Under the pieces are notes generated by a model, which made no database searches, was not told the origin of the DNA, and was given only the letters and a program-made list of their open reading frames with translations. Source: Caulobacteraceae bacterium (lineage in GTDB: Bacteria > Pseudomonadota > Alphaproteobacteria > Caulobacterales > Caulobacteraceae). From it: a DNA stretch of 64,000 nucleotides. The position numbers and the translations under genes are program-made. The stretch spans positions 1-64,000 of the forward strand of contig JAFBAO010000047.1 of the NCBI GenBank assembly GCA_019247715.1, written 5' to 3'. Below, in pieces: positions 47,288-56,656 of the stretch; the first letter of the stretch is position 1, and every line of letters starts with the position of its first letter.

Positions 47288-48514
47288 GTGAAGATTTGCG
47301 TCGTCACCTCCTACAGCGTCGCGGTCGAACCGCGGGCGCCGCGTCACGCGCTGGCCGCCCGCAGGGCGTTCCCGGAAGCGGACATCACCCTGGTCGATCT
47401 GGCGCCGGAGGGGCATCCGCGTCCGCCGGACCCCGAAAGCTTGCGCGAGGCCGGGATCGAACGGCGAACCATCGAGTACCCGACACGCAGGGCGGGCGCC
47501 GCGCGTCTTCTGGGGCGCAGGCTCCGGCGCCATCTCAGTCTGGCTTCATTCTCGACGCTCGGGGCGCTTTCCGAGGGCGTTTTCGCCGAGCGAGTTCTGG
47601 GGCTGACGGCCACGCTGAAGAGGCTGGGCGCGGACGCCTACGTCGCGCACAACATCGATGCGCTGCTGCCCGCCTTCGGGGCCGCTCAGGGCCGCGCCGC
47701 CGTATTGTTCGACTGTATGGAGTACTACTCGGATATGGGCGACAGCCAATCGCCGACCGAGGCGCGTGCCACGCTGGTCGCCGAAAGGCGGTTTCTTCCG
47801 CGATGCTCGCTGGTCCTGGCGAGCAGCGACAGCCTCGCCGACGTCCTTGCTCGGCAATATGGCATCCGCCGTCCGATGGCGAGTTACAACGTACCCCCTC
47901 TCGCCGCCGCATTGCCGTCCAGGCGAGGGGACGGCTTGAATCTCTATTGGCGAAACAGCGTGCTCGGATTCGGTCAGCGGGGCCTCGATGACGCGCTGTT
48001 GGCGCTGCAGCGGCTTCCCCCGAACGTGCGCCTGTTCCTTCAGGGCCGGCCTGACCATGACGGCGGGGCGATGATCCGAAGCCGGGCGGCCGAGCTTGAG
48101 ATAGGCGATCGGCTGACTCTGCTGCCGCCCTATTCGCCGCAAGACGCGGTGGAGAAGGCGGCGCACCACGACGTCGGCCTGTGCCTCGAGCGGCAAGGCC
48201 CACGCAATCACGAACTTACGGTGTCGAACAAGATGTTCGACTACCACATGGCCGGCCTCGCCGTCGTCTCGAGCGACATGCCCAGCTTGAGTCACGTCAT
48301 CAATCGTTCGGGCGGCGGGCTTCTCTACAAGGCTGGGGATCCGGCCTCCCTGGCGGCGGCGATCGAAAAGCTTCACGCCTCGCCGCAGCTGTTGCGCCAG
48401 CTTCAGGAGCGGGCGCGTTGCTTTGCGTTGAAGGAAGCCAATCTAGAGGTGGAACTCGATCGGCTCGCCGATGCGATGCGAGCCTGTTTAGGGATGGGTC
48501 GGCATGCCGGTTGA
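47288..48514 (+). CDS. Glycosyltransferase, GT4-like
   Basis: 408 residues. GT-B organisation: N-terminal KICVVTSYSVAVEPRAPRHA, a middle YVAHNIDALLPAFGAAQGRA, and a C-terminal donor domain with LFLQGRPDHDGGAMIRSRAA, LPPYSPQDAVEKAAHHDVGL and SNKMFDYHMAGLAVVSSDMP. The donor-site acidic pair is less typical than in other transferases of the locus. GTG 47288 is the first start in frame; no strong ribosome site. Sugar unknown. Codon use and base composition look less GC-biased than the surrounding genes, as for the following intergenic stretch. Confidence 0.8.
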   Translation: MKICVVTSYSVAVEPRAPRHALAARRAFPEADITLVDLAPEGHPRPPDPESLREAGIERRTIEYPTRRAGAARLLGRRLRRHLSLASFSTLGALSEGVFAERVLGLTATLKRLGADAYVAHNIDALLPAFGAAQGRAAVLFDCMEYYSDMGDSQSPTEARATLVAERRFLPRCSLVLASSDSLADVLARQYGIRRPMASYNVPPLAAALPSRRGDGLNLYWRNSVLGFGQRGLDDALLALQRLPPNVRLFLQGRPDHDGGAMIRSRAAELEIGDRLTLLPPYSPQDAVEKAAHHDVGLCLERQGPRNHELTVSNKMFDYHMAGLAVVSSDMPSLSHVINRSGGGLLYKAGDPASLAAAIEKLHASPQLLRQLQERARCFALKEANLEVELDRLADAMRACLGMGRHAG

Positions 48515-48750
48515 TGACGCCGGTCGGCAATGTGTCCCAGCCGAGGCCGCGAAGCGGTGGCGTTGCTGTGTGGCCGATCGACGCCTGGATCGAATGAACA
48601 ACGAACAGCCGTATTTTGGCGGTTCCTGTTGCGACAAAGAGAAAGAGTTGCTTGAGAGCCAAAAGGACGACGTTCGGCGCCTCGGTGGGCGAGGCCCGCG
48701 TTTGCATTCATACTCCTTCCACCGCCAGAACGGCGAGGAACCGCGCCTTC
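48515..48750. other. Intergenic stretch, less GC-rich
   Basis: 236 bases with no convincing gene. The open frame of the downstream deacetylase extends back to 48616, but this part reads as basic, unstructured residues (MAVPVATKRKSCLRAKR) with no family resemblance. A+T-rich patches (GAAAGAGTTGCTTGAGAGCC) suggest a possible internal promoter inside the locus. No strong terminator was found. Confidence 0.45.
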
Positions 48751-49509
48751 ATGAACGATCAGATCGTGGAGCTACGCCCGACGCCGGCCCAAGCGGCCGG
48801 ACGCTCGCGGCTGGTCTCGATCACTTTCGACGACGGATTCCGCGCCGCCGCCGAGACGGCCATGCCGATCCTCGAGCGCCACGGCCTGGCCGCCACCTTC
48901 TATGTGGTCACGGGGTGGGTCGAGCCGACGCGCGTCCCGATCTCGGACCCTTTCAACGTGCATCGCTCCCACGGGGCCTGGAGCTTCTGGCGCGAAGTGG
49001 CGAGCCGCGGCCACGAGGTAGGCTCGCACGGCTTCAGCCACGTGAACGCGGCCGGCCGCAAGGCGCGGCTGCTGCCCTGGATCGTGCCGCAGGAGATCGC
49101 CAAGTCGGCGGCGGACCTCAGGCGCTGCCTGCCGGCCTCGAGCTTCACCATGTCGATGCCCTGGAACGCCGCCTCGCGGATCAGCGAAGCCTCCGCCAGG
49201 CGCTATTTCTCGGCCTGCCGCCTGGGCGGCTCGGCGCTCGAGTACAACATGACGGGCGCGCTGCGTCCCTTCGCGCTGCGCTCCTGGGCGCCCGGCCCCC
49301 AGCACGGCTGGGAAGATTATGTGCGCGCCATCGAGGGCCTGCCGGAGGGCGGTTGGCTGATCCTCCAGTTCCACAGCTTCGGCTGCGAGGGCTGGGAGCC
49401 CATCTCGCCCAGGCTGTTCGGCAAGCTCTGCCGGTTCCTGGCCAAGCAGCCGCTGCGGGTCGAGACGGTGCGCGCCGTCGTCGCCACCCGCGAGTCCGTG
49501 GCGGTCTAA
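48751..49509 (+). CDS. Polysaccharide deacetylase (NodB/CE4 fold)
   Basis: 252 residues. The CE4 motifs are visible: SRLVSITFDDGFRAAAETAM (catalytic D27, metal D28) and RGHEVGSHGFSHVNAAG (metal H93 and H97). It would remove N- or O-acetyl groups from the polymer or a precursor; no signal peptide or membrane anchor is seen, so a cytoplasmic substrate or a non-classical location is implied. ATG 48751 is chosen since the family core begins soon after. The end segment GGWLILQFHSFGCEGWEPIS carries the later conserved His. Confidence 0.87.
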   Translation: MNDQIVELRPTPAQAAGRSRLVSITFDDGFRAAAETAMPILERHGLAATFYVVTGWVEPTRVPISDPFNVHRSHGAWSFWREVASRGHEVGSHGFSHVNAAGRKARLLPWIVPQEIAKSAADLRRCLPASSFTMSMPWNAASRISEASARRYFSACRLGGSALEYNMTGALRPFALRSWAPGPQHGWEDYVRAIEGLPEGGWLILQFHSFGCEGWEPISPRLFGKLCRFLAKQPLRVETVRAVVATRESVAV

Positions 49510-49552
49510 AGACGGCGCTCTGACCGGCTGACGGCGCCGACAAACCTCAAGC

Positions 49553-50905
49553 ATGCCCCGCAGGGTTCTCATCGTATCGCCGCACTTCCCTCCCTCGTCG
49601 CTGGCGGGGGTGCACCGGGCGCGCCATCTCGGCAAGCACCTGCCGGCGGCGGGCTGGACGCCCACCGTCCTCTGCGTCGACGAGGTCTACCACGAGGAGC
49701 GGCTGGATCCGGAGCTCGCGGCCCTGGTCCCCGCCGGCCTGGAGGTGGTGAAGGCGCCGGCGGTTCCGGCGCGGCTGACGCGCCCCTTCGGCCTCGGCGA
49801 CGTCAGCCTGAGAGGCTGGCGCCCGCTGCGGCGGGCGGTTCTGGGGCGCATCGCGGCCGGCGGCGTGGATGCGGTGCTGATCACCGGCGCCCCCTACTAT
49901 CCGATGTTGCTCGCCGCCGAGATCCGCCGGCAAGGAACGCCGGTGGTGCTGGACTTCCAGGACCCCTGGGCTTCGGCCTGGGGCGCGCGCCAGCCGCTGG
50001 CGTCGAAGGCCGGGATGTCCCACCGCCTGGCCGTGAACCTCGAGCCCCGGGCGCTGAGGTGGGCGAGCTTCGTCACCTCGGTCTCGGAGGTGCAGAACGG
50101 CGAGCTCGCGGACCGCTACCCCTGGCTCGACCGGGACAGGATGGCGGCGATCCCCATCGGCGGCGACCCGGACGACTACGCGGCCGTGAGCCGGTCCGGC
50201 GCGGGCTCGGGCGGCCTCGTCCTGGACGAGCGCTGCTTCAACCTGACCTACGCCGGGACCATCGCCGCCGGCATGACCGGGACGGCGGGAGCCCTGATGG
50301 GCGCCCTGGCGCGGCTGCGCGAGGCGGCGCCGGCGGCGTATCGCAAGCTGCGCGTCAACTTCGTCGGCACCTCGGCCAATCCGGCCGGCTTCCGCGACTT
50401 CCGGGTGCAGGCGCTCGCCCAGGCGGCGGGGGTGGCGGACGTGGTGCGGGAGATCCCCCAGCGGCTGCCCTACCTGGAGGTGCTGCGCCTGCAGGCGCGC
50501 TCCGACGGCGTTCTCGTGCTCGGATCGGACGCGCCGCACTACACGGCTTCGAAGATCTTCGGAATCCTGATGTCGCGCCGACCGTTCCTGTCCCTGTTCC
50601 ACCAGGCCAGCAGCGCCCACGAGATCCTCGCCAAGGCCGGCGGCGGGATCGCCCTGGCGTTCGCGGGCGAGGCGGACCTGGCGTCCTGCGAGCCGCGCCT
50701 CGCCGAGGCGCTGCTGCAGCTCGTCTCGAACCCGGCCGCCCTGGGCGAGCCCAGGCGCTGCGCCTACGCGGCCTACGAGGCCAGCGCGATCGCCCAGCGC
50801 TTCGCGGACGTCTTCGAGCAGGTGGCGTACGGCGGGATGGGCGGGTTGGGGGAAGTCCGCCAGCTCCCATCTCGCCCCAACATTTTCCAGGAGCCCCGTG
50901 CGTAG
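49553..50905 (+). CDS. Glycosyltransferase, GT4-like
   Basis: 450 residues. N-terminal VLIVSPHFPPSSLAGVHRAR is a recurrent GT4 opening, followed by VVLDFQDPWASAWGARQPLA and SFVTSVSEVQNGELADRYPW. The donor domain has FNLTYAGTIAAGMTGTAGAL, ANPAGFRDFRVQALAQAAGV and VLVLGSDAPHYTASKIFGIL. The last 20 or so residues (LGEVRQLPSRPNIFQEPRA) look non-conserved and overlap the next gene by 8 bases. Probable cytoplasmic transferase that adds one sugar of the repeat unit. Confidence 0.85.
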   Translation: MPRRVLIVSPHFPPSSLAGVHRARHLGKHLPAAGWTPTVLCVDEVYHEERLDPELAALVPAGLEVVKAPAVPARLTRPFGLGDVSLRGWRPLRRAVLGRIAAGGVDAVLITGAPYYPMLLAAEIRRQGTPVVLDFQDPWASAWGARQPLASKAGMSHRLAVNLEPRALRWASFVTSVSEVQNGELADRYPWLDRDRMAAIPIGGDPDDYAAVSRSGAGSGGLVLDERCFNLTYAGTIAAGMTGTAGALMGALARLREAAPAAYRKLRVNFVGTSANPAGFRDFRVQALAQAAGVADVVREIPQRLPYLEVLRLQARSDGVLVLGSDAPHYTASKIFGILMSRRPFLSLFHQASSAHEILAKAGGGIALAFAGEADLASCEPRLAEALLQLVSNPAALGEPRRCAYAAYEASAIAQRFADVFEQVAYGGMGGLGEVRQLPSRPNIFQEPRA

Positions 50906-52067
50906 CCTCGCGATCTGCGCCTCGCATCCGATCCAGTACCAGGCGCCCCTGTTCCGGGAGCTGGCCAAGGGCCTGGACGTCACGGTGTTCTTCGCCCACA
51001 GGGCGACGCCGGACGATCAGTCGAGGGCCGGCTTCGGGGTGGAATTCGACTGGGACGTCGACCTTCTATCGGGCTATCCGCACCAGTTCCTGGGCAACGC
51101 CGCCAGGGACCCGGGCCTGCATCATTTCGCCGGCTGCGACACGCCGCAGATCCGCGAGGAGTTCGCCCGGCGGCGCTTCGACGGCCTGATGGTCATGGGC
51201 TGGCACCTGAAGTGCTTCTGGCAGGCGGTGTGGGCGGCCAAGCGCTCGGGCGTGCCGGTGATGGTGCGCGGCGACAGCAAGCTCGGCACCCCGCGCACCG
51301 TCTTCAAGCGGGCCGCCAAGATCCTCGCCTATCCGCTGGCGCTGCGGGCCTTCGACGTGGGCCTCTACGTCGGCCAGGAGTCGCGCCGCTACTGGGAGCA
51401 TTACCTCTATCCCCGGCGCCGGCTGGTCTTCTCGCCGCATTGCATCGACACCGACTGGTTCGCCGAGCATGCGACGCAGGCGGCCGGAAGCGCGCTGAGA
51501 GCCGAGCACGGCATCGGACCCGACGAGAAGGTGGTGTTGTTCGCCGGCAGGCTGGTGCCGCTGAAGCGTCCGCTGGACCTGGTCGCCGCGGCGGGGCGCC
51601 TGAAGGAGCAGGGCCGGCCCCTGACGCTGTTGGTCGCCGGCTCGGGGCCGCTCGGCGAGGCCATGGGCGCGGCCGCCGACCATGAGGGCGTGAAGATCGT
51701 CCAGCTCGGCTTCTGCAACCAGACCCAGATGCCGGCGGTCTATGCGGCCGCGGACATGCTGGTGCTGCCCTCCAACGGGGCGGAGACCTGGGGCCTGGTG
51801 GCCAACGAGGCGCTCGCCGCCGGCTGCCCGGTGATCGTCTCCAGCGCCTGCGGTTGCGCCCCCGACCTGGTGGGCGACGGCGAGGCGGGGCGCTGGTTCG
51901 AGGCCGGCGACATCGCCGCTCTGGCCGAGCGGATCGCCAGCCTGATGGACCGGCCCCCGTCCAAGACGGTGATCGCCAAGCGGGCGGGCCGTTACAGCGT
52001 CGCCCTGGCGGCTGCGGGCGTCCACGAAGCGCTCGACCTCGTAGCCGCGCGTGGGGGCCGCGCCTGA
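50898..52067 (+). CDS. Glycosyltransferase, GT4 family
   Basis: 389 residues. N-terminal SLAICASHPIQYQAPLFREL matches a well-defined group of GT4 enzymes, and the donor domain is standard: VVLFAGRLVPLKRPLDLVAA, LTLLVAGSGPLGEAMGAAAD, and the site SNGAETWGLVANEALAAGCP with the two glutamates. GTG 50898 follows CCAGGAG and overlaps the previous gene. Ends with its TGA sharing one base with the next ATG. Donor sugar unknown. Confidence 0.9.
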   Translation: MRSLAICASHPIQYQAPLFRELAKGLDVTVFFAHRATPDDQSRAGFGVEFDWDVDLLSGYPHQFLGNAARDPGLHHFAGCDTPQIREEFARRRFDGLMVMGWHLKCFWQAVWAAKRSGVPVMVRGDSKLGTPRTVFKRAAKILAYPLALRAFDVGLYVGQESRRYWEHYLYPRRRLVFSPHCIDTDWFAEHATQAAGSALRAEHGIGPDEKVVLFAGRLVPLKRPLDLVAAAGRLKEQGRPLTLLVAGSGPLGEAMGAAADHEGVKIVQLGFCNQTQMPAVYAAADMLVLPSNGAETWGLVANEALAAGCPVIVSSACGCAPDLVGDGEAGRWFEAGDIAALAERIASLMDRPPSKTVIAKRAGRYSVALAAAGVHEALDLVAARGGRA

Positions 52068-53269
52068 TGCGGGAGCGGCGGATCCTGGCCCTGTTCGGCG
52101 GCGCGGTCCTGTTCGGCCAGGAACGGGGGAACATCGAAGCCCTGGTGGCGCTGAAGCAAGGCGGCGGCGAGGTGCTGTGCCTGGTGCGCGACGAGCCCTG
52201 GGCCGTCCACATTCCGCCGGCGCTGGATGCGCGCGGGCTCGCCTGGGTGAAGGTCCCCTACATCGAGCACCGCATGCCAGGGCGCCTGGCGGCGTTGATC
52301 TTCCGCAATCCGCTCGCCTTCGCGATCGCCAACGCCCGCTTCCTCGAGATCGCGCGCCGGTTCCGCCCGACCCACATCCACGCCTTCAATCCGCTCTACG
52401 TGCTGAACTTCCTGGCGGCCTTGAGCCTCGTGCGCGCGCCGATGGTCTATCGGGCGGGCGACGAGCCCACCGTGCACAATCCCGTCTGGCGCCTGCTCTG
52501 GAGGTTCGTGCTCGCCCGCACCGACCGGTTCGTCGCCAACTCCAAGTTCGTGGCGCGCTCGCTGGTCCGGTCCGGCGCGAAGCCCCAGCAGATCGAGGTG
52601 ATCTACAACCTGCCCCCGGCCAGGCGGGCCACCGGCGCGCCGGCGCTCGCCTACGATCCGGGGCGGATCTTCTACGCCGGGCAGGTCAGCGAGCATAAGG
52701 GCGTGCACGTGCTCCTCGACGCCTTCCGAAGGGTGGCGGCCGAGTTTCCGCACGCGTCCCTGGTGATCGCCGGGCGCATCTCCGACTGGAGCGGCGACGC
52801 CTGGGGCCGGGCGCTGCGCGAGGCGACGCTCGCCGATCCGCTCATCGGGCCGCGGGTGCAGTTCCTCGGGGAGACGCCCGAGGTCCCCGCCTGGCTTGCC
52901 CACAGCGCCGTTCATGCAGCCCCGTCCCTCTTCGAGGACCCGGCGCCCAACGTGGTGGTGGAGGCCAAGGCGGCGGGCTGCCCCTCCATCGTCTTCCCCC
53001 GCGGCGGCATGCCCGAGCTCGTCCGGCACGGCGTCGACGGCTGGGTGTGCCCCGAGGCGAGCGCGACGGCGCTGGCCGAGGCGCTTCGCTGCTATCTCGC
53101 CGATCCCGCCATGGCCCGCCGCCAGGGCGCCGCCGCGCGCGAGGGGCTGAAGGAGCTCGGGCGCGACCAGTTCGCCCAGCGCTGGGCCGAGGTCTACGCC
53201 GCCGCCGCGCGCGCCCGGGTGCGGCCCGGCCAGGAAGAGCGGGGGATCTCCCTGCCGGCGGCCCCATGA
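52067..53269 (+). CDS. Glycosyltransferase, GT4 family
   Basis: 400 residues. RRILALFGGAVLFGQERGNI opens the acceptor domain; donor domain text is FYAGQVSEHKGVHVLLDAFR, SLVIAGRISDWSGDAWGRAL and AAPSLFEDPAPNVVVEAKAA with the usual E-x7-E-like acidic pair. It shares one base with the upstream stop (TGATG) and its own stop overlaps the polymerase start (ATGA). Cytoplasmic; sugar donor unknown. Confidence 0.88.
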   Translation: MRERRILALFGGAVLFGQERGNIEALVALKQGGGEVLCLVRDEPWAVHIPPALDARGLAWVKVPYIEHRMPGRLAALIFRNPLAFAIANARFLEIARRFRPTHIHAFNPLYVLNFLAALSLVRAPMVYRAGDEPTVHNPVWRLLWRFVLARTDRFVANSKFVARSLVRSGAKPQQIEVIYNLPPARRATGAPALAYDPGRIFYAGQVSEHKGVHVLLDAFRRVAAEFPHASLVIAGRISDWSGDAWGRALREATLADPLIGPRVQFLGETPEVPAWLAHSAVHAAPSLFEDPAPNVVVEAKAAGCPSIVFPRGGMPELVRHGVDGWVCPEASATALAEALRCYLADPAMARRQGAAAREGLKELGRDQFAQRWAEVYAAAARARVRPGQEERGISLPAAP

Positions 53270-54795
53270 CCGCCTTCGCCGAAGCTTCCGTCGCCCGGAC
53301 CGAGCGGGCCTTCTCGCCCTGGTGGTTCCTGGCCGCCCTGGCGCTTGTCGCCTTCGTCGCGGTGGGGCGCGGCGAGAACATGGCCCTCACCGGCGCGGCG
53401 CTCGTGGTGCTGCTGGGCGGCATGAAGCTGCTCGCCCGGCCAGGCGAGGCGCCCATCCTCCTCTATGTGTTCATCTTCCAGTGGGTGGAGGCCGCCCTCT
53501 CGATCTTCATGGCGAACCTGCAGAAGGCGCCCATCGAGGCCATCGCCAGGACGCCCTCGAACATGGGCCTCGCCACCTTCCTGTCGCTGGCCGGCCTCGT
53601 GGCGCTGGCGCTGGGCATGCGCGCCGCGGCCGGGCCGGTCCGGCGCGTCGACGCGCTCTGGGCGCGAGCCCAGGCGGCGACCATCCCGCGCAACTTCTTC
53701 CTCTACGTCTACCTGGTGGCCTTCGTGATCTCGACCGGGGCTCAGAAGCTCGCGGACATGGTCCCGCCGCTCTCCCAGCCGCTCCTGGTGTTCACGAGCC
53801 TGAAGTGGGCGGCGTTCGTGGTCTTCACCTACGCCACCTTCTCCGCACGCAAGTCGAGCCGGGCGGTCTGGCTTTGCGTGTTCGCGGTCAGCTTCGTGCT
53901 CTCGCTCGGCGGCTACTTCTCCTCGTTCAAGTTCATCTTCATCTACGCGGTGATCGGCCTGGCCGCGGCCGGGGTGCGGATGTCGTTCGTGCGGGCGTTG
54001 GGACTGTCGCTGCTCAGCGTCCTGGTGCTGGTGTTCGGCAGCGTCTGGTCGGAGATCAAGCCCGACTATCGCGCCTACGTCTCCGGCGGCCAGGCCTCCC
54101 AGGTGCTCACCGTGGGCTACGGCGACCAGCTGCGCGAGCTCGGCCGGCTCACCCAGTCGCTGGACGCCGCGAGCCTCGCCGACGGGTTCCAGAAGCTGGT
54201 GATGCGGGTGGCCTATGTCGAATACTTCGGTGACGTCCTGAACTACGTTCCCGCCGTCGTGCATTTCCAGCACGGCCGGCTGTGGGCCGACGCGATCGGC
54301 CGCCCGTTCATGCCCAGGATGTTCTTCCCCGGCAAGGCGATCATCGACGAGTCGGCCGAGACCAACGAGTACACCGGCCTCGGCGTGGCGGGTCTGGAGC
54401 AGGGCACCCAGATCAGCATCGGCTACATGGGCGAAAGCTACATCGACTTCGGACCCCTGGGCATGATGGCCGCCCTCTTCGGTCTGGGCGCGGTGCTCGG
54501 CGCGACCTACCGGTGGCTGATGCGCAGCCGCTACACCCGCGGCGTCTTGGGCCTGGGGTTCGCCGCCTCGATCCTGGTCTCGGTGGCCGACATCGGCATG
54601 AGCGCCGCCAAGCTCGCCGGCGCGCTTTCGGTGGCGGTGCTGGTGATCTGGCTGCTGACCCGCTTCGTGGTCCCTCGCCTCGTTCCCAGGCTGCGGGCGG
54701 ACGGCGCCCTGGTGGCGCGGGCGCTGGCCGCCCAGGGCCGTCACGGTCTGGCGCACGCGATTGGCGGACTTCCCGCCCAGCCGGGGCGGTCCTGA
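53266..54795 (+). CDS. Wzy-like polysaccharide polymerase, multi-pass membrane protein
   Basis: 509 residues with about 11-12 hydrophobic segments and one large polar loop (about 265-385) near GYMGESYIDFGPLGMMAALF, the layout of Wzy polymerases and O-antigen-ligase relatives, which are highly divergent in sequence. It begins WWFLAALALVAFVAVGRGEN. Assignment rests on topology and on its place among glycosyltransferases, flippase and export genes; no other polymerase candidate is in the window. ATG 53266 overlaps the preceding stop. A positively charged tail follows the last segment. Confidence 0.75.
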   Translation: MTAFAEASVARTERAFSPWWFLAALALVAFVAVGRGENMALTGAALVVLLGGMKLLARPGEAPILLYVFIFQWVEAALSIFMANLQKAPIEAIARTPSNMGLATFLSLAGLVALALGMRAAAGPVRRVDALWARAQAATIPRNFFLYVYLVAFVISTGAQKLADMVPPLSQPLLVFTSLKWAAFVVFTYATFSARKSSRAVWLCVFAVSFVLSLGGYFSSFKFIFIYAVIGLAAAGVRMSFVRALGLSLLSVLVLVFGSVWSEIKPDYRAYVSGGQASQVLTVGYGDQLRELGRLTQSLDAASLADGFQKLVMRVAYVEYFGDVLNYVPAVVHFQHGRLWADAIGRPFMPRMFFPGKAIIDESAETNEYTGLGVAGLEQGTQISIGYMGESYIDFGPLGMMAALFGLGAVLGATYRWLMRSRYTRGVLGLGFAASILVSVADIGMSAAKLAGALSVAVLVIWLLTRFVVPRLVPRLRADGALVARALAAQGRHGLAHAIGGLPAQPGRS

Positions 54796-54833
54796 GGGCG
54801 TCTTGGCCTCAACGCGAACCGCAACGTGAGCGC

Positions 54834-56060
54834 ATGCGCGGCGCCGAACATCTGAGCCGCATCGAGGCGGCGCTCTTCGCGGACGGGGCGGGCGCGCCGC
54901 TCAGAGTCGCGCACGTGGTCGCGGGGCTGGACCCCAGCGACGGCGGGCCGAGCTACAGCGTGCCCCGACTCTGCCGCGGGCTTTCCGCCTCGGCCGGCGC
55001 GGCGGTGGAGCTCTATTCGGTGGCCGGCGCGGGCGAGGGGCGCTCGCGGCGCCAGGCCGAGGGCTATGCGGACCGGCGCTGCGGCTGGGACCATGCGCGG
55101 ACCCCGCTGCTGGGCGCCCTGCGCTTCTCCTCCGAGCTGGCCTCGGCGATCGGCTCGGCGGCGGTGCGGGCGGACGTCATCCACAGCCACGGCCTCTGGC
55201 TCTGGCCGAACATCGCCGCCGGCCGCGCCGCGGCCTTCCGCGGAACCGCGCACGTGATCTCGCCCCGGGGCATGCTGAGCGCGGCGGCGCTCAGCTTCTC
55301 GGCGCTCAAGAAGCGCGCGGTCTGGACGCTGGTCCAGGGCCAGCTCGTGCGCCGGGCGGCGCTGCTGCACGCCACCAGCGAGGCCGAATGCGCGGAGTTC
55401 CGGGCGCTGGGCCTCGCCGGCCCGGTGGCGGTGATCCCCAACGGCGTCGACCTTCCCGAGCCGGCCCGTGGCTCCGGGCCGCCGCCGCGGGTGGCGCTGG
55501 CGCTGGGGCGGATCCATCCCAAGAAGAACCTCGCCGCCCTGCTGCGCGCCTGGGCGAGGGTGGAGGCCGAGCGTCCCGAGTGGCGCCTGAGGATCGTGGG
55601 CCCGGCCGAGGACGGCCACGACCTGGAGCTCGCCGAGCTCGCCCGCAAGCTCGGCCTCACGCGGGTCAGCATCGAGGGGCCGGCGTTCGGGGCGGCGAAG
55701 CTGGAGGCGCTTCGGGGCGCGGCGCTTCTCGTCCTGCCGACCCTCAACGAGAACTTCGGGCTGGTGGTGGCCGAGGCCCTGAGCGCCGGCGTGCCGGTGA
55801 TCTGCACCAAGGGCGCGCCCTGGGCGGGGCTCGAGACGGAAGGCTGCGGCTGGTGGATCGATCACGGCGAGACGCCGCTGGCGGACGCCCTCCTGGGCGC
55901 CACCGCCGCGCCGGCCCTGGCGCTCTCGGCCATGGGTGCGCGCGGGCGCGCCTGGATGGGGCGCGAGTTCGACTGGCGCACGCTGGCCGGCCGGATGGCG
56001 GAGGTCTACCGATGGCTGAGGTTTGGCGGCGCCCCGCCGCCCACGGTGATCACGGAATGA
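54834..56060 (+). CDS. Glycosyltransferase, GT4 family
   Basis: 408 residues. PLRVAHVVAGLDPSDGGPSY and SVPRLCRGLSASAGAAVELY open the acceptor domain; the donor domain shows VALALGRIHPKKNLAALLRA, LRIVGPAEDGHDLELAELAR and TLNENFGLVVAEALSAGVPV (E-x7-E). ATG 54834 lacks a strong ribosome site; the open frame runs far upstream over the polymerase gene. Its stop overlaps the ATG of the acetyltransferase (ATGA). Sugar donor unknown. Confidence 0.9.
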   Translation: MRGAEHLSRIEAALFADGAGAPLRVAHVVAGLDPSDGGPSYSVPRLCRGLSASAGAAVELYSVAGAGEGRSRRQAEGYADRRCGWDHARTPLLGALRFSSELASAIGSAAVRADVIHSHGLWLWPNIAAGRAAAFRGTAHVISPRGMLSAAALSFSALKKRAVWTLVQGQLVRRAALLHATSEAECAEFRALGLAGPVAVIPNGVDLPEPARGSGPPPRVALALGRIHPKKNLAALLRAWARVEAERPEWRLRIVGPAEDGHDLELAELARKLGLTRVSIEGPAFGAAKLEALRGAALLVLPTLNENFGLVVAEALSAGVPVICTKGAPWAGLETEGCGWWIDHGETPLADALLGATAAPALALSAMGARGRAWMGREFDWRTLAGRMAEVYRWLRFGGAPPPTVITE

Positions 56061-56656
56061 TCGGCAAGCACCCATCGGCGGGCGCCGCGCCGCCGAAGGC
56101 CGCGGCCGTGCTCGACATCGCCGCCAACCGGCGCGCGCGCAAGTGGTCGAGACTGGAGCTTCTGGGGCGCCTGGCCTGGGAGCTCGCCTATCCGGTCTTC
56201 CGCCTCACCCCCCGTTTTCTTTGGGGGTCGCGCCGCCTGATGCTGCGTTGCTTTGGCGCCCGGATCGGATCCGACGTCCACATCTATCCCAACGTGAAGA
56301 TCACCATCCCCTGGAACCTGGAGATCGGCGATTTCAGCGCCGTCGGCGACGGCGCCACCCTCTATAGTCTCGGACGCATCAGCATCGGGCCGCAGGTCAC
56401 CATCTCCCAGGGCGCGCACCTCTGCGCCGGGACCCACGACTATCTGAGGGCCGAGTTTCCGCTGGTGAAGCGGCCGATCGCGGTGGGCGCAGGGGCCTGG
56501 GTGTGCGCCGACGCCTTCGTCGGCCCCGGCGTGTCGGTGGGGGACTACGCCATCGTCGCGGCGCGGGCGGTGCTGGTGCGCGACGCGCCGGCCTGGACCA
56601 TCGTCGGCGGCAATCCCGCCAAGGTCGTCGGGCCGCGCCGGCCGCCGGAGGCTTGA
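56057..56656 (+). CDS. WcaF-like hexapeptide acetyltransferase
   Basis: 199 residues. A left-handed beta-helix is evident from hexapeptide repeats: GARIGSDVHIYPNVKITIPW, ISIGPQVTISQGAHLCAGTH and PIAVGAGAWVCADAFVGPGV, with the catalytic-type His in CAGTHDY. The helical N-terminus LELLGRLAWELAYPVFRLTP matches the colanic acid acetyltransferase WcaF group. It would O-acetylate a sugar using acetyl-CoA. Its stop is shared with the TTG start of the next gene. Confidence 0.87.
   Translation: MIGKHPSAGAAPPKAAAVLDIAANRRARKWSRLELLGRLAWELAYPVFRLTPRFLWGSRRLMLRCFGARIGSDVHIYPNVKITIPWNLEIGDFSAVGDGATLYSLGRISIGPQVTISQGAHLCAGTHDYLRAEFPLVKRPIAVGAGAWVCADAFVGPGVSVGDYAIVAARAVLVRDAPAWTIVGGNPAKVVGPRRPPEA

Noticed and set aside
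48616..48750. Upstream extension of the deacetylase gene by 45 residues
   Set aside because: The extension is basic and unstructured, has no signal peptide and no resemblance to deacetylases; ATG 48751 gives the family-like start.
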